Shown here one piece after another: positions 1-11,669 of a stretch of DNA of 64,000 bases. The stretch lies in the NCBI GenBank assembly GCA_020205615.1, contig JAINUW010000625.1, positions 124,001 to 188,000 of the forward strand, written 5' to 3'. Position numbers and translations under genes: made by a program. Every line of letters begins with the position of its first letter. Within the stretch, counting starts at the first letter, position 1. Source of the DNA: Panax quinquefolius. Lineage: Eukaryota; Streptophyta; Magnoliopsida; Apiales; Araliaceae. A model generated the notes under the pieces. It saw nothing but the letters and a program-made list of their open reading frames with translations, did not search any database and was not told the origin of the DNA.

Positions 1-637
1 AGTTACTATGTCATGACAATTATTGAATCAATAATGTAAATTACTATTCAATTATCACTATAGCAAAGCAATAAAGTCGAACACATAATAAAATTGAAGT
101 ATCAAAGACCTCAATTACTATTGAGCACAAAGGGTTTGAAAAACCTCTTTTTACAAAACATCTTTGCTATATCTTGTTAAAACTGAATTTTTATACAGAA
201 ATTCAAACCCTTTGAATATAGGTGCGAACAAGGCATATCACTACTTCTAAATAATTGCACATTGATCCACACACACACACACACACATTCATATAATAGT
301 TTAATTGAAAAGTGGCGGTCACCGTGGCAACACAGATGTCGGGGGGGGGGGGGGGTACTAACACCTTCCCTCCGCATAACCAAGTCCCCGGACCCTAACG
401 AATCTCGGTTTCACAAACTTGTTAAGCATTATCACATCAATGTGCCAATGTGCAAATCTTTTCTTGGTTGTGTTGGTACAACCATTTAAAAAAGCAACTG
501 GCGACTCTTACAGTCCAATTGTCGACATATATATGTCGGACCTTTTCATAACTTTTTTTTTTAAACAAATCTCACCTAACATGAGAACACCAAAAGACAA
601 GAATAGAAAGGGGCAAAATAAAATCCTGACGTCGACA
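1..637 (+). mobile_element. Ogre-like LTR 3' part (LTR B)
   Basis: This is the 3' end of an Ogre/Tat-like LTR in plus orientation, running in from the left edge. It aligns by eye with the last part of the LTRs ending at 22880 and 41019: the same GT/CA microsatellite, the CCGGACCCTAA block, and the end GACGTCGACA at 637. A run of G near 340-354 matches the poly-C run near 59300-59313 in LTR A, so A and B look like one subfamily. It ends abruptly inside minus-strand gag of element A, as expected of an insertion. Whether it is a solo LTR or a 3' LTR cannot be decided here. Confidence 0.8.
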
Positions 638-1169
638 AATGGTTTGCCAATGCCAGCTAAAACTCTCTCATAGAAGGGAGCCTCTTGAATGTCTATGAAG
701 GTCATCACCATCTCAGACTCAGTCATAGAGGGAATAACTTGAGCAGCTTGACGTCTCCATCTCTGGGCATACTCTTTGAAAGACTCACTAGCTTATTTCT
801 TGACCTTGGTAATTTGGTACCGGCAGGAGCCATTTGAGTTTGGAAACTGTACTGGCTGAGGAAAGCATGAGCTAGCTCCTCCCAGCTATGAATTTTTGAA
901 TTGTCCAATCTGGTATACCATGATCTAGCTTCACCAGTCAGACTTTTCTAAAACAACTGCATTCTGAACTTTTCATCCTCGGTATAAGATCCGATTTCTC
1001 CAATGAATACTTTCAAATGTGTGTATGGATCTCCCAACCCATCATACTTTTCAAAGTCAGCAGTTTTGAATTTCTCTAGATAATGTACGCCAGGGAATAT
1101 ACAAAGGTCTGTATATGAAACACTCCCGTGTGTTCCAATCCCTTTGATAGACTGAATGGTCTCTTCCAT
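638..1169 (-). pseudogene. Ogre-like gag fragment (element A)
   Basis: This is capsid-region gag of a Tat/Ogre-like element, broken by stops. The opening piece (948-1169) begins METIQ-like and contains FEKYDGLGDPYTHLKVFIGE. The following pieces include SWEELAHAFLSQY and a region ending near GKPF. The same peptide order is found in plus-strand element D at 23939-24500. Reading is cut at 638 by LTR B. Gag would form the particle core in the cytoplasm; this copy cannot. Confidence 0.8.
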
Positions 1170-1888
1170 TTATAGGACCTTTTTTCTGATATCACCGGTG
1201 TCCAACTGAAATTCAATTACATGAATTTCTTTGTTCGGTCCTTGAGTTCCTCCATGTGCAGAGGATTTTGTATGTATGGGCATTCATGGACCCTGAGTGG
1301 ACTTGTGTAGTTCCTTAAGCAGAACAACCAACTTTGTAATTTGGTTGCTTAGTCCTTCGAACTCCTCGCGAGAGACATGAGTAGGACTAAACTGGCCAGA
1401 TGAAGCCATAATTGGCTTTAGGCTTGGTGCATTTTTGGATTTTGAACGGGTTACTGGACCAATTATATCCCTACAAAAAGACTTATGTAGTTTAGTCTTA
1501 GTGAATGTAGAAATATTACATAATGTGTCCGTTTAGGAATATTGTCTTGCGAAACGGATGTCAGTCGACAAGATAGTATGTCAGGTTTTGATAGAAAGGG
1601 AATGCATGTACACATTTTCCTTATATTTTCCATTACATTGAGATTGACATGGAAATAAAATTACAAGTAATTGAAATGTGAAAGTATGAAGAGACTTTCC
1701 TCCGCGTTTGGTTTATCAGAGGCTGACCTATCTTAGGCTACTCTCGCGGATTTTTGGCATGAAGATTCCTAAATCATCGCAATTTACTTGACGTGAAGTT
1801 AATCCTATCTTTCAACTTGGGCAAATTTGGGTGGTGCCTTTCCTGAGCCTCATTGGAATTAGTCTCCCTATGAGTCCAGTAATTAAAC
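1170..1888 (-). other. Untranslated leader of Ogre-like element A, distal part
   Basis: Non-coding leader between primer site and gag of element A. It matches the leaders of C (about 14470-15440) and D (about 22900-23930), including the GACTTTCCTCCGC and ATGAAGATTCCTAAATCATCGC blocks. The proximal part of the same leader lies at 58756-58994, because Tekay-1 inserted in between. Confidence 0.7.
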
Positions 1889-3729
1889 TGTGACACCCCC
1901 AAATTCAGGTACTTCATTCTCCTAGAATTTGGTGCTCACTATCAAAATAATTACATCTAACTACCCATAATAAAGGATAAAACATTAATTAATTTAAACA
2001 ATAATCTCTCTGATTAAAGGTTTACATCATCTCATAAATAATCCCAGGTAATCTAACCTTAATTTATTACATAAGTTTGCAAAAAACATCATAAAAGAAA
2101 CAAGTCTTATAACATCATGCATTTAAATAAATTTTAGATAATTCTTCAACTCTTGGACATCTTGCCCTTTCCTTTGCTAGTAGATGGCTCATTGACTCTT
2201 TCAGCTTTAGTTGCAGTGTTAATTATAAGAGTGAGCAAACAATAGCTCACTGATATAATGAACTTGTTCTACGAATCAAAAATAGAAAACAAGTTCGAAC
2301 ATTAATATCTGAGGGTCTTAAGACCACGAACTATGTCCACGGTGATTAGGTATTACTACCCCAACCTTAACAGTCAATTAGACTATACAGACCCTTCTTA
2401 ACGTAGTTAGGGGGATCAACCCTTTGTATCATGTATTGTGCACAAACACCTAAACGTTACAAGTACAAAATCCCCTATGTTAGGGTTGTTCGTCTTAGTT
2501 TGAATTTAGAATTTCCGCACTAAAGAAAGTTTAGTTTGGAACTAGCTTATTAGTGTTTCTAGAATTTTTGAACACTATTCAATTATAAATTACTGAAATC
2601 AATAAAAGTTTTCTTACTACTTTATGGCTTAATACAAGAATATAGAATTGAACAAGGTTATCAAAGTCAAAGACCGAATAACAACAATGTACAATTGAAT
2701 AACCATGGAATACATGCAAAGTGCTATATTCAAAAGAGTTATAACAATCTCATTTGAATCGATGTACTAGAATAATATATGCTTTGAATAATAATATCAC
2801 GATTTAGAAAAGTAAAACTCGCTCGAGATAATGATAAGTAAACCTTGCTGAATAAATAAGTAGCATAGGTTAGGGATACTTGCGCAATAAAAGATTAGGA
2901 TAAGAAACTTGCATTAATTAATAAAAGAATGAAGTTAGAAAGCTTGCTCAATGTAAAGAGTTAAAGTTTAGAAACTTGCCTTGTACGTAAGCTACACAAA
3001 TGTAATATACGAATTAGAAACAATTTACCTTGATTTAGCAAAGTATTTAGTAACCCTTCTCTTTCTCTCTGTAATTCTCTCCTCCAACTCAAGCTCTCCC
3101 TAAATTCTCTATGTTTCTTCTTCTCTCCAAACCTTCTCTGTATTTTTATATTGTCTAGCCTTAGGGGAAAATAAGAAGCGTAAAAATAAACTGACTCTCA
3201 CTCCCCCACTAACGTCAGGTCACAAACCCAAAAGACATCAGTTAAATTAGACCACAGGCCTTAAGGCCTTGTTTGGTCTCACACTAATTCTCCCCCAAAC
3301 TAGATTATTTTAATAATATTATAGTATATAGTTTTATGTGTCACACCATAGTTAATTTAAATAGCTTTAGTTTAGTTAATTTAAATAACTTAAAATAGTA
3401 ATTATAATAATTTCTATTATAATTATATTTATGAATAATAAATAAATACACATCTAATTTAAATTATTAAATTAGACAAAACATTATTTTATTTAATTTA
3501 CTTATTTTCTTAAATATTAAGCAATTAATTTAATTTAATTATTTCCTTAAATTAAATCCTTCAGATAAAATTAACATTATTCAATTTAATTAACATTAAT
3601 CAATTTAGTTACTAAATTAATTCATTACAATTCATTAATTATTTATTTCCCTCAATAAATAAATTATTTAAAATATTTATTTAATTTAATAAATATTTAA
3701 ATTAAAATACAAATTTCTCGATCGTTACA
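1889..3729 (-). repeat. Tekay-1 3' LTR
   Basis: The plus strand reads TGTGACACCCCC at 1889 and ends ATCGTTACA at 3729. The first 65 bases differ at about three positions from the other LTR copy starting at 43405. It lacks an internal segment of about 1.1 kb that the 5' LTR keeps at 56940-58039. The distal half (3300-3700) is extremely AT-rich. Confidence 0.88.
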
Positions 3730-3743
3730 TCCTTCCTTCCTTA
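3730..3743 (-). other. Polypurine tract of Tekay-1
   Basis: Directly next to the 3' LTR start, the minus strand reads AAGGAAGGAAGGA, the expected primer for plus-strand DNA synthesis. A second purine-rich copy of the same block lies slightly upstream (about 3790-3803). Confidence 0.8.
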
Positions 3744-3838
3744 AAAGGATTCTGTCCCCAGAATCATAACTCGAAAAATTTATTCGTTACATTCTTCCCT
3801 CCTTAACAAGATTATATCCCCAGAATCGCTATACAAAA

Positions 3839-4784
3839 TCAAGCAAACAACTGAGGATAATTCTTCATCATATCGCTTTCAAGTTCCCACGTAGCTTCCT
3901 CAGCATTTTGGTTCCTCCAGATTACCTTAACCGAATGTATAACCTTATTCCTCAGTACTTGATCTTTTCTGTCAATAATTTGAACAGGAACTTCTTCATA
4001 TGTTAAGTCTTTCTCAAACTGTAAGGGCTCATATTCTATAACATGTTTATAGTCAAGCTTATATGGTCTCAACATCGAGATGTGGAAAATATTATGGATA
4101 TGCACCAATTCTGGAGGTAAAGCTACCTCGTATGCCACTTCACCCACGCGTCGAAGCACTTCAAAAGCTCCTATAAACCTAGGGCTTAATTTTCCTTTCT
4201 TGCCAAAATGAATTTTCCCCTTCCAGGGAGATACTTTCAAGAACACATAACTACCAACATTGAATTCCCGATTTTGTCGGTGTTGATCGACATATTTCTT
4301 CTGTTTATCCTGTGCAGCTATCAATCTTGCTCGAATGACTTTGATGATTTTGACAGTTTGTTGTACCAACTCTGGACCCAATAGTTGACGTTCACCTACC
4401 TCATCCCAGCATAAAGGAGTTCTGCATTTCCTGTCGTACAACGCTTCATAAGGCGGCATGCCAATACTCGCGTGATAACTATTATTATAGGAAAATTCAA
4501 CCAACGGTAAATGATCGTCCTAATTTCCCTTGAAATCCATAATACATGTTCTGAGCATGTCCTCTAGTGTCTGGATGGTTCTCTCACTCTGTCCGTCTGT
4601 TTGAGGATGGTACACTGTGTTCATTCTTAGTTGTGTTCCCAAGCATTCTTGTAATCATTTCCAAAAATTTGATGTGAAACGTGGATCTCTGTCTGATACA
4701 ATGGACACAGGTACACCGTGTCTTGAAACAATTTCCCTCACGTAAAGTTTTGCCAATCGATCTAGGTTAAATCTAATCTTGATT
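3839..4784 (-). pseudogene. Tekay-1 integrase core (distal) and chromodomain-like C terminus
   Basis: This is the C-terminal part of chromovirus integrase. The upstream piece (about 4655-4784) carries LDRLAKLYV and [13 protein letters not shown], holding the second catalytic Asp, followed by the [10 protein letters not shown] region with the Glu in another frame. An open stretch of 221 codons (3839-4504) has FSYNNSYHASIGMPPYEALY, the HISMLRPYK segment and a C-terminal EEATWELE block typical of Tekay-type chromodomain-like ends. About 35 residues, including the first catalytic Asp region, are missing between 4785 and the other half at 18073, where Ogre C sits. It is non-functional as it stands. 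Confidence 0.85.
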
Positions 4785-5770
4785 GCGGGATTTTTGGGTG
4801 TCCCTTTCCACATTACTTGTTCTTTTGGTGTTCTCATTTTAGGTGAGATTTGTTTGAAAAAAACAAGTGAAAAAGGTCCCCATATGTATGATGTCGACGA
4901 TGGACTATTAAGAGTCGCCATTGGTTTTTTAAATGGTTGTACCAACACAACCGAGAAAAGGTTTACACATCGACCCAAAGATGATGTGACATCGATATAC
5001 TGCCTGGAAACCGAGATTCATTTAGGGTCCGGGGACTTGGTTATGCTGGGGAAGGTGTTAGGCACTTCGACATCCGTGTTACCACACGGTGACCACCTCT
5101 TTTCAAGAAACTATTATCCGAGTGTGTGTGTGTGTGTGTGGGTCAATGTGTCGTTATATGAAAGTTGTGCGAGGCCTCGCTCGAACCTATATACATTGTG
5201 GTTTGAATTTATGTAGAAAATTCAGCTTTTTAACAAGATACGGCAAATGATGTTTTATAAAAGAGGTTTTTTCAAACCCCGATGCTCAATAGAATTGAGA
5301 CCTTTACACTCCCATTTTTATTAAGTGAGCTATTGAATTGATTTTATTTGACGGATGCGAGGCATCCGTATTTAAAATAATATACAAAAATAATGCCGAC
5401 TTCCTCGTGGGTATGGAAACCATCCGAGGAAATTCGTATACATCATAGAATAATTTACAAGTCGCCATAAATTTGAAAATGTCCATCACGGAACCGAATC
5501 TAGATTCAATGGGATGAATCTGTGATCACATGATTCCTAGGCTCACAAAATACCGCATTTTTATATGAAAGTAAGAAGTAGTATATATATAAAAGTCGTA
5601 AATATATATATATATACGACAGATCACCAACCACTAAGCACCTCCATGGGGGATCAAAATGTAAATAAAGTCATTAAAAGCTATCAACCGCCATGAGGAA
5701 AACTCCAAAGTGACAAAACATAAATAAAGTCAGAATATGTATCAACCGCCACTTAAGAAAACTCAGCAGA

Positions 5771-5803
<33 letters not shown>

Positions 5804-5836
5804 ACCACCAAATGCAACGGATGTAAAATAGCTATC

Positions 5837-5896
<60 letters not shown>

Positions 5897-5944
5897 AACG
5901 CACTGGATATAAAATCTGTGCTCATATAATGTAAGTTCACACAA

Positions 5945-5994
<50 letters not shown>

Positions 5995-6055
5995 AAAATT
6001 TAGTAAACGCACTGCATCAAGTTCAGGCTCATCGAACAAAGTCCTATATACATAT

Positions 6056-6097
<42 letters not shown>

Positions 6098-6151
6098 AAC
6101 GCAGTAAACGCATCAAGTTCAGGCTCATCGAACAAAGTCCCACACACATTG

Positions 6152-6212
<61 letters not shown>

Positions 6213-6277
6213 GCAATAAACGCCTGCATCAAGTTCAGCTCAATCGAGGCATAACTCGATAATGTTAGTATATAATA

Positions 6278-6322
<45 letters not shown>
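5771..6322 (-). repeat. (TA)n-spaced unit array in Ogre C 3' LTR
   Basis: Six long (TA)n tracts (about 5778-5802, 5840-5893, 5950-5990, 6058-6093, 6150-6208, 6279-6320) alternate with short degenerate units carrying GTAAACGCACTG and CAGGCTCATCGAACAAAGTC. The same arrangement is present in the other Ogre-like LTRs of the window. Confidence 0.9.
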
Positions 6323-6323
<1 letters not shown>

Positions 6324-6625
6324 TCGAATGAAACCACTGATCAAGTCCCGCAAAAGCAAGCAACACGACTCTCAACGTGTAGAAGGGTGTGTGCAAAGAT
6401 GAAGAGAAAGACTCTAAAGTGTGTGAGAAGGCTTACAGCTGACTGCTAAAAAAGGCTTCTATATCTTTAGAGTGGGTAAACACTGGGCTTTTGTGGGTAC
6501 AAAAGAGGCTATATATGAGCTCACAGGTGTTTAAAAGTGGGAAAATACATCAGTATATGAAAGTGCAGAGTAATTGTGTGTGGTTTCCCGCTTTTTTTCT
6601 TACAAAATGGGCACCCCAAGCCCCA

Positions 6626-6633
6626 TATTTATA
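6626..6633 (-). promoter_or_regulatory. Candidate TATA box, Ogre C 3' LTR
   Basis: The minus strand reads TATAAATA inside the conserved CTATAAATATGGGG context. The same site occurs at 17251, 21284, 38971 and 60557 in the other LTRs, about 0.8-0.95 kb after the LTR start where that start is intact. Confidence 0.65.
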
Positions 6634-7450
6634 GAGGGGGGAGCCATAGGTCTACCTGTGGCACCTAGTAGCAGGTGTACCTGCTGCACGTGCCGGGGTG
6701 CCCGGGCAAAGTGTGGGTCCCGCCGTGTCAAGCACGTGACGACGCTGCTCGCTCGCTTTGGCCGCTTCATAACTTTCAAACCGGGAGTCCGATGGAAGCG
6801 TGACATACCATTCCGGAAAGCTCTTTCCGAGAGCTATACAATGATATATGATTTGACCTTTTTGATTCCAAGAATATGGGTCCATGATCAAAATGGCATT
6901 CATGGGTTTTCGCCAAAGCAATCCGGTGAGCCATTTTGTAGTTTGCGCCCTGAGTTAAGATATCGGTTCTTGTGGGACTTCCTTTGAAGTATTTTGAGAT
7001 GAAATGAGTGTATTTGATTTGAAGTGAAGTTGAGTTGGCAAATGACCATTTTGCCCCTCCCGGTTATCTCCGGCTTCGCAGCTATAATATAGCCTTTTTC
7101 GTGGTTATCTCTCGAGGTCAGTTTGTTGTTGACTTTGACTATCCTCGTGGTCATCTCTCGAGGTTGGATTGACCTATTCCCATGGTTGGGACCGAGACCG
7201 GATACCTCGTGGTCATCTCCAAGATTAATCTGCTTTCTTCTCCAGTGTGTGGTCCCAGATCAGATTCCGCAGCCTCGGGGTTATCTCCGAGGTCGATTTG
7301 GTTACTCCTGATTGCGATCCGAGGTTTGATGATGAACTTTCGGTAGTATCCAGATGGATTTGGATTGTCTTTCGTGGTTCCTCTTAAAAGATTTAATCTG
7401 TCCTCCCCGCAATGTTAAGAATAAGAGAAGAAAATTTTGAGTGTTCATAG

Positions 7451-7465
7451 ATGCCCTCTTTATCA
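7451..7465 (-). other. Polypurine tract region of Ogre C
   Basis: The minus strand reads GATAAAGAGGGCATC immediately before the 3' LTR. Element D has the same string before its 3' LTR at 38013-38027. Confidence 0.6.
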
Positions 7466-7584
7466 TGTTCATGCAATGCAATGGAATGGACATGATAAAG
7501 ATTAGTAGACACTTAAAACATGATAAGGTATTTTCAATGATGTAAATCTCAATGTAGTGGATGTTTATGATGAATGTGACAATG

Positions 7585-7765
7585 TTTTCGCAAATCGTAG
7601 TTCGTAAATCGCACATCGTATTTCGCACATCGCACATCGCACATCGCCAGATTTGGCCAAATCGCCTTTCGCGAACTCGCACATCGCATTTCGTGATATC
7701 AGATTTCAGATATCGATCACAAATCACATATCGCAAACCGCATATCGCATATCGCAAATTGCAAT
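7585..7765. repeat. Degenerate ATCGCA short tandem repeat
   Basis: About 180 bp dominated by variants of the hexamer ATCGCA and its extensions (CACATCGC, CATATCGCA, AAATCGC), with interruptions. It lies just upstream (in the sense of C) of the polypurine tract. I see no counterpart at the matching place in element D. Confidence 0.75.
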
Positions 7766-9946
7766 GTAATGAATATTATGATGAATGTTAAAATGTATTC
7801 GCAAATATCATTACCTTTACCGATCATTGTTGATGCCTATGCTGGCGTTGACTCCAATGGTTTGGTATTTAATCGCTGATGCTTTTTTGTTGAAGATAAG
7901 TTGAGATGTTTTCCACATCTCTGATGGGGATGACATTCTAAAATCACCAGACCCTCCCGATGTATTCGCTGGTAGTTGCAACGGTGACTATCCTGCTGAT
8001 CGCCAAACTTTTCCGGTTCCCACTCGAATGGTGGTATACGAATCTTTCATCGATGAACTGTGTTGATGTCGCACTGTGTTGATGGCAATGGTTTAGAATA
8101 CCAGATCTTTCGATACCTTCGCTAAAGTAATATTCCACGAATTACTTCACTAGACTTCGCCTGATGTTACGTTAAATTGATGACAACCACCAGATGTCTC
8201 ACCCTTCTTAAGGTGATTTGGAGTTTCCTTTCGCTGTTGGGTGTTTGTGCCCCATTTCCTTAAGTGTTTGATTCGCAACCGGGATGAACTGATGACTTGA
8301 ATGTCTCTCAAATCCATGAAGGGTGTAATTCATTCTTTCACGCCCATATTCGAAACGCTTGCAGAGGTCTCGATTTGTGAGGACTTAACGATGTTGATGG
8401 TGTAGATTTTATTTGCTAGGCCTTTCGTTGTCGACCTTCTACTTCGAAAGTTAAGAACTTTTTGAGAAGTTTCCCTTCTTTCGTAGGGCACGCTTATGTC
8501 GCTATGATTTCTTTCAGAGTTCACCCTTTCTCTTTTGATGAGAGACTTGATCTCACCTTAAACTCCTTCCATTTCTTGGAATTGGAAAATGCCCCAGCCC
8601 TTTCGCATGTTGATGCCGAGGGTTCATATGAGAAACTCTCTTTGTTGATGAAGTCGTGAGTGAATAATATCTCGAATCGCCATCGAGATGATGATGGACC
8701 ATGTCGATGGTGCTAACTAGTGCATTTTCCATTTTAGGATGATTGATAAATGCCCCAAAGTGTTGAGAAGTTGTCGCGCTTCCGAGATTGCCCCAATCTT
8801 GTTGTAAGGGATCCACTATCCTATTGTCGCTAATTTTGAAATCGCCCCACCTCGCATTGTTGTTCGGGATAGTTGCTTTTTGATAGATGAGCCGATAAGA
8901 CGCCGAGATCGCAAGAGGCTTTTACATCGTACTATCCGGTGAACAGTAGTGGATGTGGGCTTTGATGTCGACAACTTTTTCGTAAAGATGTCGCTTTGTT
9001 AGAGAGATGATGCTCTAACTCATAGGGATATCGTTGTTCACGAGCGGGATGACGTTATATCCACCCGAGATATCGCATGTAGTCGGGCAAGTGGATCGCT
9101 GGCTCGTGTAGAAACCCTCGGGTAAGAGATCACAGTGTTACCTCCTTCTTCCGAGAGGGAATCCATGTTGGACTTGATAGCCCGTGATATACACCGATTT
9201 GTAGATGGGCTTGTATTTTCCCGCATGTACTAGCTTAGCCATTTTGTCATGTACAAGACACATTGTATATATCAAACAAACATTATATATGGCAGGAAAT
9301 ATATGTTGATTCACTTCCCTTTTAGTCAGGCCTTGCTACTTGCTTGATATTCGCTTATTTCTCCGTGACTTTGTGATCCGGATGTATTCTCAACTCCTCC
9401 TCGATGGATGGACAAAGTGAGATGTCTCAGATTTTCGTAATGGATCGTCGATCCGTGTGTATTCCCTACCATCTTTGGTGTCTTGGGACTTGTTTCGTAT
9501 GTGGCTATGGATAGGAGTGAGTTTGTTTTTTTTTTTTTTTCGTGGTGAGACCGACCATATAATAATGGTCGCCACGTACTCCCATGTATTGGGGAGATCA
9601 GTCGACGTAGTTCGCCCCAGCGTATGAAAAGCGGATCCCATAAGTCGATCGATCGGTGAAAAGTTTAATCCCATGTCGAGGATAAATGAAGGTGTGAAAG
9701 GTTTGATCCCTCGGTGGGATAAACCAAACGTGAAGAGGTTCAAGTGAAACTAAGTGGTATGGATTTGAAAAGTGTGCTTTTTCTTGAAAGGATGTTTCCC
9801 GATGGGTAAAAAGGAAAGAGTCAGTATGTAAAGGTTAAAGAACCGAAATGACCGGTGATCCGATGATCCAAAACCAGATGTTCGCTTGATGGTAACCTCA
9901 GACATAGTACCATTTCACAGTGTCCGAATTGATAAGTCGCGGAAAT
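7766..9946 (-). other. Region between pol and 3' LTR of Ogre C, no intact gene
   Basis: Degenerate sequence without a credible open frame. Its upstream part (about 9000-9946) matches D at about 30890-32160, including the ATATATTTCC and CATGTACA blocks near 9240-9300. The rest is far shorter than the 7 kb present in D, and I could not find the mobile-domain-like motifs there. Confidence 0.55.
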
Positions 9947-10350
9947 TCATCGTCGCCATTTCCTCGTAATCGAAAAGCGCCTCCCCGTCAATACCTCCTC
10001 GACAATAAACGGGCCTTCCCATTGGAGAGAATTTTCCTTTAGATCGAGCTTGGTTGTCAATGATCTTTTCAAAACCAAGTCGTGGTTGTTGAACCGCCAG
10101 TAGTTGAACTTTTCTATTGTAGGATCTTCTTTACAAGTAGAGGGTCGCCACGTTCGGGCCACATACTACCCCATTGATTTCATCCATGAGCTTTTAAGCT
10201 TGGTCCTCGTCCAGACATCTGAGGAGACCTTGTTTTGCATCTCTTTTGTAGAGTGCATCTCTGCTCAGGTAGAATTTCATAGCAAGTTGATGGATCCGCC
10301 TTTTTTCAGTTGGGCTCGCCTCAGTGGATGTAGATCTATCTGGTGAGTGC
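9947..10350 (-). pseudogene. Ogre C integrase remnant lacking the catalytic core
   Basis: The upstream part (about 10163-10350) matches the D integrase N-terminal region that reads MKFYLSGNELYKRDAGLG. It then jumps directly to the C-terminal part: 9947-10162 contains LQWEGPFIVEEVL, matching D near 30760. In D these parts are separated by roughly 790 bp that hold the DDE core. The junction lies at AAGATCCTACAA, close to sequences that D carries at both ends of the missing part, which suggests a short-homology deletion. No function is possible. Confidence 0.7.
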
Positions 10351-10628
10351 TAATTGATATGTTGATATCAAGGGTGCTGGATGGGAGGTAGCTCATCTGA
10401 TACTTCTCCAATGTAATTCCCATAGGCTGGAGTCTTTTGTTGGGCAAATGTGAGGGTTGGCATGTCTTCCTTGTATATTGATCAAGGAGGCCAAAGTTGC
10501 TAGTGCATCCGAAAAATCATTCCTATTTCGAGGAATATGGAGGAAGGATTTTTCTTCAAAACTCCGAAGCCATCTATAGAACCTGCTGATGGTAAGGCAG
10601 TAACTGTAGAACCTGTTGAAGAGATTAT

Positions 10629-10645
10629 TTCTTTTTCTTTTTTCT

Positions 10646-10677
<32 letters not shown>

Positions 10678-10702
10678 CTTTTCTTTTTTTTTTTTTTTTT
10701 TT
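10629..10702. repeat. Poly(T)/poly(A) tract at a deletion junction
   Basis: A nearly pure T tract (A on the sense strand of C) with a few C interruptions. It joins RT sequence on one side to sequence matching the end of RNase H on the other. An apparent lysine-rich ORF here only reflects the tract. Confidence 0.85.
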
Positions 10703-11408
10703 ATTAGATCGTGGAAAAGAGCCATATGGCTCATCGATAGGTAGCTCCAAAGATTGATGAGGCCGAATGACAATCATCTCGTAGCAAAAGATTCCCCAAG
10801 GCGTGATGAATGAAGTTTTCTCACGATCATCTTCAAGAACTATGATTTGATGGTACTTCATGAGCAATCAAAAAAAGGAGTACATGTAGATCGAGTCAGA
10901 TTATCAATGAGTATGTGGATGAATCCAGACGTGAAAGCTATCTTTGAGGCAAGCTTTATTCAAATCTCTGTAATCCACACAAACTCGCACCTCCCTTCCC
11001 GCTTTTCTAAGACGGGACTATGTTGATAGCCATTTCAAGGTATGTCGACACCACCATGATGATTTTGGCTTGAAATTGTTTCACAATTTCTTCTTTAACT
11101 TCTAACTTCCACTCAGGTTTTAATCGCCTGAGCTTCTGCCTGAGTGGCTTGAATCCCCCTTTGATGGGAATGCGATGAATGATAATGTCCATGTATAAAC
11201 CGACCATGCCTTCTTGAGACCATGCAAACACATCCTGGAATAGGGTCAATAGAGTAACCATGTCATTCCTTTGGTTTTGAGTGAGGTCTGTAACAATTTG
11301 GATTTGTTTGGGGTTTTCTAAGGTTCCGACGTTTAAAAGAGGTGGTTTGATCAAGATTTTGCTTGGGTTTGTCTTTGACCCATTCTTTGATCTCCTGAGG
11401 TATCTCAT
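10703..11408 (-). pseudogene. Ogre C reverse transcriptase fragment
   Basis: N-terminal RT of Tat/Ogre type. Visible are MVTLLTLFQDVFAWS, EEIVKQFQA, the Y-R-D-L-N-K-A-C-L-K-D region (about 10940-10970, in a different frame) and ITPWGIFCYEM. The sequence stops before the YVDD motif, where the A tract begins. Compared with D (27600-29400), the active-site half of RT and most of RNase H are gone. It is on the same strand as the rest of C. Confidence 0.78.
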
Positions 11409-11518
11409 AGTCCTCTTGTATTTCCATCAAGTCTGGAGTCCAACTTTACATCAAAGTTACGACTCCTTGTGGAGAAGACAACTCATCAGCAAGTACATGC
11501 ACATCTAAATTCAGAGTC

Positions 11519-11669
11519 CTGAAACAAAATATGCTTTCACTTAGTATATAACACTGCTCAATCACACAAAGTGTTAGCTCAGAATGACAAAAGTAATCGC
11601 TAACATTGTATGTAAAAAGTAAGTAAGTTATTGCTATCTACAAGGTAGAGATTTTTTCTTCCTTTTTAC
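11519..11669 (-). other. Candidate intron between protease and RT regions (Ogre C)
   Basis: On the minus strand a GTAAAAAG donor-like site (11669 downward) is followed by TACTAAG and a TTTTGTTTCAG acceptor ending at 11519, about 151 bp. Element D has the same signals at 27272-27427 (about 156 bp). An intron between protease and RT is known for Ogre elements; use here is inferred. Confidence 0.55.

Larger units (their letters stand above)
4785..7449 (-). repeat. Ogre C 3' LTR
   Basis: The same LTR as 15469-18072, in the same order: CA/GT microsatellite near 5121, roughly 60-bp units and (TA)n tracts at 5771-6322, a TATA box near 6626, and the U3 start at 7449 (the minus strand reads TATGAACAC in place of TGTAGACAC). 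The outer end lacks the usual TGTCGGCGTC terminus. Confidence 0.85.

Noticed and set aside
262..489. ORFs with HTHTHT or CVCVCV repeats at several places
   Set aside because: Translations of the CA/GT microsatellite of the Ogre LTR.
5674..6337. Long minus-strand ORFs with IYIYIY repeats (also 16418-17244 and 39249-39941)
   Set aside because: They are translations of (TA)n tracts inside LTRs. Composition alone explains the open frames.
6574..6987. 137-codon plus-strand ORF (and a similar one at 17178-17507)
   Set aside because: Both lie antisense in the U3 part of the two Ogre C LTRs around the TATA box. They resemble each other only because the LTRs are duplicates, and no domain is visible.
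10625..10867. Lysine-rich ORF
   Set aside because: The lysines come from the poly(A) tract; the first part is a decayed RT fragment.
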